Part shown: piece by piece, positions 20,960-27,166 of the stretch | How positions within the stretch are numbered: position 1 is the stretch's first letter | Layout: each line of letters begins with the position of its first letter | From: Bacteroidota bacterium | GTDB lineage: Bacteria > Bacteroidota > Bacteroidia > J057 > JADKCL01 | DNA: 27,166 nucleotides | Assembly (NCBI GenBank): GCA_016718825.1 | Contig: JADKCL010000045.1 | Coordinates: 1-27,166, forward strand | Direction: 5' to 3' | Notes under the pieces: generated by a model | Told to the model about the DNA's origin: nothing | The model's database searches: none | What the model saw: the letters and a program-made list of their open reading frames with translations, nothing else | Program-made: the position numbers and the translations under genes

Positions 20960-23900
20960 ATGTCCACATCCGCCTCACTCGAAGAACTCGTCACCCTCCC
21001 CCTCACCGGGCTGCGGTACGCCCTGTCGGATAAACTCCTCAAAATCAACACATCCGACCGCTTCAATCCCGCCAAGGCGGAGCAGGTCGATGGACTCGTG
21101 CAGGCCCTCGAGGCCGCCGAAGTCAACGTGAGTCAGCTGTGGAACATCAAATTCAAGACCGAAGACCTGCTCGCGGCCATCGCCGAAAAGAAAAGTGTCG
21201 CCGACAAAATGTGGGACTTGATCACATCCCTCAAGATCATCGTCGCCGACAAAAAGATCCACCTCGAACTCGAGCAGGCCATCGAGCGCCTCATCCGCGA
21301 TTGGCAAGGCAACATCTTCCCGGCCGAGGAACTCAAGCACATCATGGTCGAATTGCAGGCCGTCGCCAAGGACAGGCTGCTCGATCAGGAAATTGACAAC
21401 GCGTTCAAAGGCATTACGACCGGGCAAGCGCCGCGTGACATTCGCCTCGAAACACCCGAACAGCAATTGGTTTGGGGCGCCCATATCCTCTTTCTGATCT
21501 ATAACCCCTACCTAATGCGGGCTTGGCCGGAAAGTCGTCGCAAAAATGGATTCGACCTCGTCAAAAGCGCCCTTTGGCAACAATTGCTCGCTTGCCACCA
21601 AGTTCGGTACCTCCGGGCCATCTTCGGTTCACATATTTACAACCTCCTCCGCCGAACGGATATTATGGTCGGATGGGGCGCGCCGGGATCCTGGTTTTAT
21701 TATGCTGTGAATCCGGCGCCGGGTCGGATCAACTGTGATTTATTGTATTCCCTGCTCGTCGGATTTGACCATGCGCGGGCCTGCACGGTGCACGAAATCG
21801 GCCATGCCGTGCAAACAAGAGGGGTTCCGGACTATATCCAAGACCTGAACACAGCCGTTTCCGAACTCGACGACGATCAGGCAATGGAGGCAAGCCAAGT
21901 CTTGCGCCTCAAACAATATTTTCTGAATGCCTGCGAAGACAATTGCGTCAACCGTTATACCGCTGAAATCGGAAAAGTATTGGGGCAGGATTATGCCTAT
22001 TCTTTGAATTATTGGTACACGGCAATTGGGGATGTTGGCCGGAGATTTACGCGACAGGAGGTCATTTATTCGGAGGACAGCCCGCAGCAGCGCTTCAAGA
22101 ATCTCACTTTCATCATCAGCCGGGTATTTTGCGCCAACAATGGATTGTTTCCCAATACCTTAGCCGGATGGGAATCCTTGATGGCGCGCCCCGATTGGAT
22201 CGAAGGTCGTGACCGCAATCTCCCCGAATTCAAGCTTTCACAGGAGGCTGCATTCCAACAACTGATGCAAATGTGCGAGGAGGTGGAATATTATTTTCCA
22301 GACCTCGCAGAAATGGCAGGCGGCCCTGAATATTATGGTGAATTAGCCGAGGCCTATTCCAAAAAACGCTTCGAATTGATCCACGAAATCTGGCAATTGT
22401 ATGCCCAAGATCTTGTGGACCAAATTACCGAACAAAAACCTGACGAAGTGGACGATTCGATGGACCGTTTCCAAATGGAAATGAACCATACGCCGCCACC
22501 TCCGAAGAAAGACAAGAAAAAGGACGAGGACAAAGACGACAAAGAGGAGGAAAAGAAAAACAACGACGACAACCCCAATCCGCCATCCGAAGCTGATCAG
22601 GATTCCAAGAAGAAAATGGAAAAGCCTGAAGAAGAGAAGGAAGGCGACGAAAAACCCTCCGAAAGTGAGCCCGACGATTCGGGCGGCGGCGACGGCGAAG
22701 ATGAAAGTGCAGGGGATTCGGCCGAATCTCCCCCCGAGGACAGCAATGATTCCGGGGACGACGGCGATCAGCAGGAAAAGGATCAGGAACAAGGCAGCGA
22801 ACCCGACAGTGGCGGTTCGGGCGCCCCCGACAAGCCTGCCGAAAAGAAAGAGAAGCCCGAAAAAGAGGAAAAGGAAGAGAAGGAGGACGAAAAGGACCGC
22901 AAAGAAAAGGAAATGGAAGGCCCCGCCCCCGAAGGCGCGGAAACCAAACCCGACGATGCGCTTGAACAAGACGAGGTCGAGCGGCCCGACGACGTCGAGC
23001 AAAAGGATGCCCCTGCCGAGCCGCCGCAGGAAGTTTCCCCCGAGGAACTCGAAGAGCTCATGAAAGAGCTCATGGAGCAATTCAAGGAACTTGTCGAATT
23101 TAAGGAAGACAGCACCGCCGAGGAGGAAGTCGTTGAAGACGAAGAAAATCCCGAAGCCGAATTGATCCGTGAGGTGGAAGACGAAACCCTTCCACCGGAG
23201 CAGAAGCCTGAGGAGGAAAAGCCCAAGGACCAAGGCGGTGACCGTGGCGATGCCAAGGGCGGCAACCCCGACAGCAAGGGGGTGCTCGACCGGGAAAATA
23301 CGCCCGACGAGTCCATGGCCTCCATCGAGGAATTGCTCGAGGCCCTGAAAGCCAACGAAGAAAGCGAGGCCCACAAAGAGGAACGGCGCAAGCCGCAGGA
23401 ACGAGATCAGGAGCAAAAGGAGGCGATGAAATTCGACATCCCGCCTCAAATGAGCCTTGACCAACTCGCAAAAGGCAATTGGGAAGACTTCAATCGCCGC
23501 GTGGCCTTGCATGGTCCGGTCATCGCCGTCATGGCCAAAGCCTTGGAAAAGCTGAAGGACGCCCAACTCAAACTCATTTTCCGGGTTTCCAAAAAGCATC
23601 AGCTTATTCCACCGGGCGGTGACTTGCGCAGATTTGACCAAGCCAAGATGCAAAGCCTCATCGAACGCATCTCCAAGCAGGAAAAATTTGACAAAGAGCA
23701 CCTGAGCATGTTCAAAAAGGACGATCGCCTTTCGGCTGTTACACGACCGACACGCATCATTCTCATTGACGGCTCGCGCTCGATGACCTTTGGCAGTCAG
23801 CCCCTTCCGATGGACAAGGCCATTCAAGAGGCGGTGATCGACTTTATGGCCAGCAAAATGGCAGGCTACGACACATATATTACGATGTTTGGTCCGCTGA

Positions 23901-24412
23901 ATCCGATCCTGCTCGCCGAACCCGGAGACAATCCGGTCGAAATTGGCAAGCGCATCGAGAAGGTACACGGCGGCCTGAACACGATGACCTACCTCGCTCC
24001 TGCCCTGCTTCAAGTCATCGAAAAGGTAGCCTACCGCAAAAAATTCGAAGAATCCTTTGTCGGCTTCACCAATTTCGTGATCTACACCGACGGCGACATC
24101 GACGACCTGAAAGCGAGCCGCGAATTGATCGAGCAGATTTTCGCCCATGCGCCCAAAAGCACATTCGACTTTGTCATGATCACCGACAAACACGCCACCC
24201 CAATGGACGTACTCATCCGCACCATCCAAGTCAACAACCCGATCCACGAAATAGGTATGGTGCGCAGCACAGCCTCACGGCATTTTCCGCTCGCCTTGAC
24301 CGCGACAATGAAGCTCACCTCCCGCATTGCGAAAACCAAAAGCGGATTCGCAGACCCCGCCTTTCTGAGAACCGGACAGTTTCGCAGGTTGCTGCATTTG
24401 TTGACGAAATAA
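20960..24412 (+). CDS. CobT-like VWA-domain protein with HExxH motif and long charged linker
   Basis: 1150 residues with no signal peptide or membrane segment, so probably cytoplasmic. Residues 1-250 look helical. HEIGH at 278-282 is an HExxH zinc-binding motif, and E326 in NACEDNCVNRY is a plausible third ligand, as in gluzincin-like peptidases. Residues about 512-823 are an extremely charged Glu/Asp/Lys/Pro linker. From about 830 a CobT-like lead-in (PPGGDLRRFD, FKKDDR) precedes a VWA domain with a complete MIDAS: D937-G-S-R-S941, T1008 or T1010 in NTMT, and D1044 in YTDGD. Acidic linker plus C-terminal VWA is the order of cobaltochelatase subunit CobT and of VWA proteins that work with MoxR-type AAA+ ATPases; HExxH plus VWA is also known in predicted metallopeptidases of the DUF2201 type. 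No AAA+ partner lies nearby in this window. The start is the first ATG, and no Shine-Dalgarno is seen. Peptidase activity is inferred; the gene itself is certain. Confidence 0.88.
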   Translation: MSTSASLEELVTLPLTGLRYALSDKLLKINTSDRFNPAKAEQVDGLVQALEAAEVNVSQLWNIKFKTEDLLAAIAEKKSVADKMWDLITSLKIIVADKKIHLELEQAIERLIRDWQGNIFPAEELKHIMVELQAVAKDRLLDQEIDNAFKGITTGQAPRDIRLETPEQQLVWGAHILFLIYNPYLMRAWPESRRKNGFDLVKSALWQQLLACHQVRYLRAIFGSHIYNLLRRTDIMVGWGAPGSWFYYAVNPAPGRINCDLLYSLLVGFDHARACTVHEIGHAVQTRGVPDYIQDLNTAVSELDDDQAMEASQVLRLKQYFLNACEDNCVNRYTAEIGKVLGQDYAYSLNYWYTAIGDVGRRFTRQEVIYSEDSPQQRFKNLTFIISRVFCANNGLFPNTLAGWESLMARPDWIEGRDRNLPEFKLSQEAAFQQLMQMCEEVEYYFPDLAEMAGGPEYYGELAEAYSKKRFELIHEIWQLYAQDLVDQITEQKPDEVDDSMDRFQMEMNHTPPPPKKDKKKDEDKDDKEEEKKNNDDNPNPPSEADQDSKKKMEKPEEEKEGDEKPSESEPDDSGGGDGEDESAGDSAESPPEDSNDSGDDGDQQEKDQEQGSEPDSGGSGAPDKPAEKKEKPEKEEKEEKEDEKDRKEKEMEGPAPEGAETKPDDALEQDEVERPDDVEQKDAPAEPPQEVSPEELEELMKELMEQFKELVEFKEDSTAEEEVVEDEENPEAELIREVEDETLPPEQKPEEEKPKDQGGDRGDAKGGNPDSKGVLDRENTPDESMASIEELLEALKANEESEAHKEERRKPQERDQEQKEAMKFDIPPQMSLDQLAKGNWEDFNRRVALHGPVIAVMAKALEKLKDAQLKLIFRVSKKHQLIPPGGDLRRFDQAKMQSLIERISKQEKFDKEHLSMFKKDDRLSAVTRPTRIILIDGSRSMTFGSQPLPMDKAIQEAVIDFMASKMAGYDTYITMFGPLNPILLAEPGDNPVEIGKRIEKVHGGLNTMTYLAPALLQVIEKVAYRKKFEESFVGFTNFVIYTDGDIDDLKASRELIEQIFAHAPKSTFDFVMITDKHATPMDVLIRTIQVNNPIHEIGMVRSTASRHFPLALTATMKLTSRIAKTKSGFADPAFLRTGQFRRLLHLLTK

Positions 24413-24475
24413 TCCATTCCAACCGTCTTCATCGAATGAACGCAAAGTACGCGAGTTAAGATCTTGCGGGCGATC

Positions 24476-24491
24476 CCCGCGCAAGCGCGGG
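24476..24491. repeat. GC-rich perfect palindrome
   Basis: CCCGCGC at 24476-24482, a two-base AA centre, and GCGCGGG at 24485-24491. It lies 64 bp after the stop of the plus-strand gene and has no T-run after it, so it looks more like a REP-type element or protein-binding site than an intrinsic terminator, though it could slow polymerase leaving the VWA gene. Confidence 0.45.
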
Positions 24492-24651
24492 TCGGGTCAT
24501 GCGGGGCTGCGGTCTTGCAGACACCCACCTCCGGCGGGTCCCCTCCTACCCCTATCGCGGGAACATATCGATGATCAGTTCGAGGAAACAGTTCGAGCCC
24601 AGAGGACCGTCATATCGGCTGAACAGTTCAAGGAATGATTCCAACGAATAA

Positions 24652-24709
24652 GCCCTCAAAAACCAAATTGGCAGCCGGCCATCCCCAAAGGGACCTCCGA
24701 CTGCCAATT
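24652..24709 (-). terminator. Probable intrinsic terminator of the minus-strand SprB gene
   Basis: The arms are 24666-24685 and 24690-24709 around a CAAA loop. The outer nine bases pair perfectly (AATTGGCAG/CTGCCAATT) and the inner TCCC/GGGA also pair, giving 16 of 20 positions matched. On the minus strand the hairpin is followed directly by TTTGGTTTTTG, a usable U-rich tract. It starts 60 bp after the minus-strand stop at 24769. The plus-strand side has no T-run, so the direction is most likely minus. Confidence 0.6.
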
Positions 24710-24768
24710 CTCCATTCTCAATGATCAATGCTGCGCTGATTGCTTCGCAATTCTACATTGACAACTGA

Positions 24769-27166
24769 TTACCTGTTCAAGACCAGCTTCTTGGTCATCA
24801 CCTCGCCGTTGCTGGTGATCAGCTTGGCGAAGTAGATGCCTTGAGCGACGTTTTCAGGCTTCCATTCGACTTCGTAGTTGCGGTTGGCTTCGGCCATGCC
24901 GTCAAACAAGACTGCAACTTGCTCACCCGTCATGCTGAACACACGCAACTCGGCAGCACCATCCTGTGGCAAGCTGAAGCGCACCGTGGTCATGCTGCTG
25001 AAGGGGTTCGGGAAGGCTGCCAATTCCGCCTCGCCACCGTCTTGAGCGGCAGCTGCGCTGCTTGGCTCGTCGGTCTTGAGGTTGGTACATGGCGACACCG
25101 CACCGCAAGCACCGAGGTAGTCAGCCGTGTGGCCCGGGATGTGCTGTCCAACAGCGTTGGCTGCAATACACAGCGTCTGCGGATTGCCAGTGTTGCCGGG
25201 AGGCGTGTGGCAAATGGTGACCTTCGTCAAACCGTTTCCGCAGCGGATGTCAGTGGCGTTCACCACCATGCAATCGGTGTAGGTACAGCCGTTGGCATCG
25301 GTCACCGTGTAGCAGTACGTCGTCGTTACCGATGGGCAAACGGTCACCGTTGAGCTGTTGCTCACCAATGTTCCGGTCGACGAACCGATGTTCCAGCTTA
25401 CCGTGTAAGGTGCCACCCCGCCCGTCTGTGTTCCCACGAGGGTTGCACAGTTGTTGGTCGTGTAACCGAAGAGTACACACTGATCAGGTCCTGCATTGCT
25501 GACCACAGCCGCAGGCTGCGTCAGGGTGATGCTGCTTGTGGTCGTGCAACCATTGGCGTCCGTCACCAGGATGCTGTAAGTGCCGGCAACCAAGCCGCTG
25601 AACGTCGTCGTGCCCAAGCCAGATTGCGTGACAGTCAGCGGACCGCTGATGGTCACCGTTCCGTTCACGCATGTTGCGCCGCCGTTCCAGTTCACGGTGA
25701 ACTCACCATTCGCCTCGCCATAGCAGCGGATGTTGTAGCCGCCCACGTAGGTGAGTGCAGGGGTTGAGGTGATCACAAGCGGTGCAGGTTGGGTCAGCGT
25801 GATGCTTCCCGTTGCCACACATCCGTTTGCGTCAGTTACAGTCACCGTGTAGGTGCCCGCAGCGACGTTGGTCAGGTCCTCGGTCGTTGCGCCATTGCTC
25901 CACAGGTAGGTGTAGCCCGTGCAAGAGGCACCGCCAGCCACCGTCATCGCCACGATGCCGTCAGAGCCGCCGTTGCAGCTGATGTTGTAGCCGCAAACCT
26001 GTACCGGGCTCGAAATCGCCACCGTCAACAGCGCAGGCTCGGTCAGGGTGATGCCGTCGGTGAATGAACAGCCGTTGGCATCGGTCACCGTCACCGAATA
26101 GAAGCCTGCGCTCAGGCCCGTACGGTCTTCGGTCGTTGCACCGTCGCTCCAGATGTAGGTGTAGGCCACGCAAGACGCGCCACCGGTCACATCCAGGTTG
26201 ATCGCGCCGTTGTTGCCCCCGTTGCAGCTGATGTTGTAACCGCAAGCAAAGGTCGGGCTGCTGAAGTTCGTCTTCTCCAACACAGCAGGCTGTGTCAGGG
26301 TGAAGGTCGAGGTCGTGCTGCAGCCGTTCACGTCGGTGACTGTCACCGTATAGGTACCCGCGGTCAAGCCGCTGATGTCCTCGGTCGTCGCACCGTTGCT
26401 CCAAGCGTAGCTGTAGGCTGCACAGGTTGCACCGCCGGTGGCGGTCAGGTTGATGCTGCCGTCGCTTGCACCGTTGCAAGACACGTTCGTTCCGCAGACA
26501 TAAGTTGCTGCCACACCGCTGCTTTGGAGGAGAGCAGGTTCGGTGAGTGTGAAGCTCGAGGTCGTGCTGCAACCATTGGCGTCGGTCACCGTCACGCTAT
26601 ATGTGCCGGCGGTCAAGCCCGAGACGTCCTCGGTCGTCGCGCCGTTGCTCCAGTTGAAGGTGTAGGCCCTGCAATCCGCGCCGCCGGTGGCGGTCAGGTT
26701 GATCGAACCGTCATTGGCGCCGTTGCAAGAGACATTCGTTCCGCAAGCGTAGGTCGCGGCGACGCCGCTGCTTTGCAGCAAGGCAGGCTCGGTGAGCGTG
26801 ATGCTTGCGGTGGTGCTGCAACCGTTGGCGTCGGTGACCGTGACACTGTAGGTGCCGGCGGTCAGGCCGCCGAGGTCCTCGGTCGTTGCGCCGTTGCTCC
26901 AGTTGTAGGTGTAGGCCACAAGTTGCGCCACCTTCGGGGGTCAAGTTGATCGAACCGTCGCTTGCTCCGTTGCAGCTGATGTTGTAGCCGCATTCGAAGG
27001 TTGCAGAGGTGATCGACTGCACACGCAGTTGGTCAGGCTCGGTGAGCGTGAAGTTGCTTGTCGTTGAACAGCCATTGGCATCGGTGATCGTGACGCTGTA
27101 GTTGCCGGCAGTCAAGTTGCTGACATCCTCCGTGGTTGCGCCGTTGCTCCAGTTGAAGGTGTAGGC
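24769..27166 (-). CDS. C-terminal part of SprB-repeat protein with T9SS sorting domain, 5' partial
   Basis: Open from the right edge to the TAA at 24769-24771; about 799 residues are present and the N-terminus is outside. Reading inward there is one SprB unit of the homogeneous-array type (27060-27166), then about six diverged SprB units (to about 25540), a PKD-like NAGPDQ domain (about 25530-25290), and a Cys motif KVTICHTPPGN...DYLGAC (about 25230-25105), frequent near the ends of Bacteroidota surface proteins. After a Ser/Ala linker comes a T9SS type A sorting domain (about 25025-24772: FPNPFSS, GAAELRVFSMTGE, GIYFAKL, KKLVLNR). This tail directs export through the outer membrane and cleavage with surface attachment or release. 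One frame break lies at about 26920, where two bases seem missing after a TTGT. A hairpin terminator follows the stop. It may be the missing C-terminus of the 1-18406 gene or of a close tandem paralogue. Confidence 0.88.

Larger units (their letters stand above)
24413..24768. other. Convergent intergenic region with palindromes
   Basis: The gap between the stop of the plus-strand VWA gene and the stop of the minus-strand SprB protein. It has a GC-rich stretch (about 24465-24560) with a perfect palindrome, and a terminator-like hairpin at 24666-24709. I see no credible coding sequence. TTAAGATCTTGCGGG and CGCAAAGTACGCG wording near 24446-24470 resembles Bacteroidota intergenic repeat elements, from memory only. 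Confidence 0.5.

Noticed and set aside
22343..24247. Minus-strand open frame of 634 codons opposite the VWA gene
   Set aside because: Caused by the codon bias of the charged linker; the translation is Phe/Leu-rich low complexity, whereas the plus strand has HExxH and a complete MIDAS.
1..27166. Complete circular plasmid
   Set aside because: No replication, partition or mobilisation gene, and joining 27166 directly to 1 keeps the frame but skips about 50 residues of a repeat unit. Overlap closure remains open and is given as a finding.

Overview
This window is almost certainly from a member of the Bacteroidota, probably a gliding or surface-associated lineage of the Saprospiria/Chitinophagia type. 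The basis is giant secreted proteins built from SprB-type, HYR and Ig/PKD-like beta-sandwich repeats, a C-terminal type IX secretion (T9SS) sorting domain, the ICH-PPGN...DYLG cysteine motif common in such proteins, and starts without Shine-Dalgarno sequences. The genus cannot be read from the sequence.

Layout. (1) Positions 1-18406, minus strand: one giant surface-protein gene that begins at 18406 and runs off the left end. From the N-terminus it encodes a signal peptide, a unique N-terminal region, pre-peptidase-like, Ig-like and lectin-like domains, nine 70-71-residue Ig-like repeats, three PKD-like domains, a long HYR series with one choice-of-anchor-D-like domain, six heterogeneous SprB repeats, and a strikingly homogeneous array of 83-residue (249-bp) SprB repeats with 22 complete copies and a 23rd cut by the left edge. 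(2) 18448-18936, minus: a small secreted protein 41 bp upstream of the giant gene, probably in the same operon. (3) 19647-20522, plus: a secreted or periplasmic protein with a His/Arg/Tyr-rich tail, apparently starting at a non-ATG codon. (4) 20960-24412, plus: a 1150-residue cytoplasmic protein with an HExxH zincin-like motif, a very long charged linker and a C-terminal VWA domain with an intact MIDAS, in CobT-like order. (5) 24769-27166, minus: the C-terminal part of a SprB-repeat protein ending in a T9SS tail; its N-terminal part lies beyond the right edge.

The two minus-strand giant fragments look like the two halves of one gene type. The left one has the N-terminus and no C-terminus, the right one the reverse, and both window ends stop inside the same SprB array, sharing an otherwise unique sequence variant. 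Either the molecule (or the assembly) closes as a circle through the array, or two tandem paralogues flank a shared repeat on which the assembly broke.

The giant gene's reading frame is broken eight times between 1 and 8175, and the right fragment once. The five breaks in the SprB array all fall where copies alternate between the AGY and TCN serine codon families, and the inserted bases look like the two codons merged. I read these as consensus or assembly artefacts of a collapsed repeat rather than real pseudogenisation.

No RNA genes, IS elements, CRISPR arrays, phage genes or replication genes were recognised.
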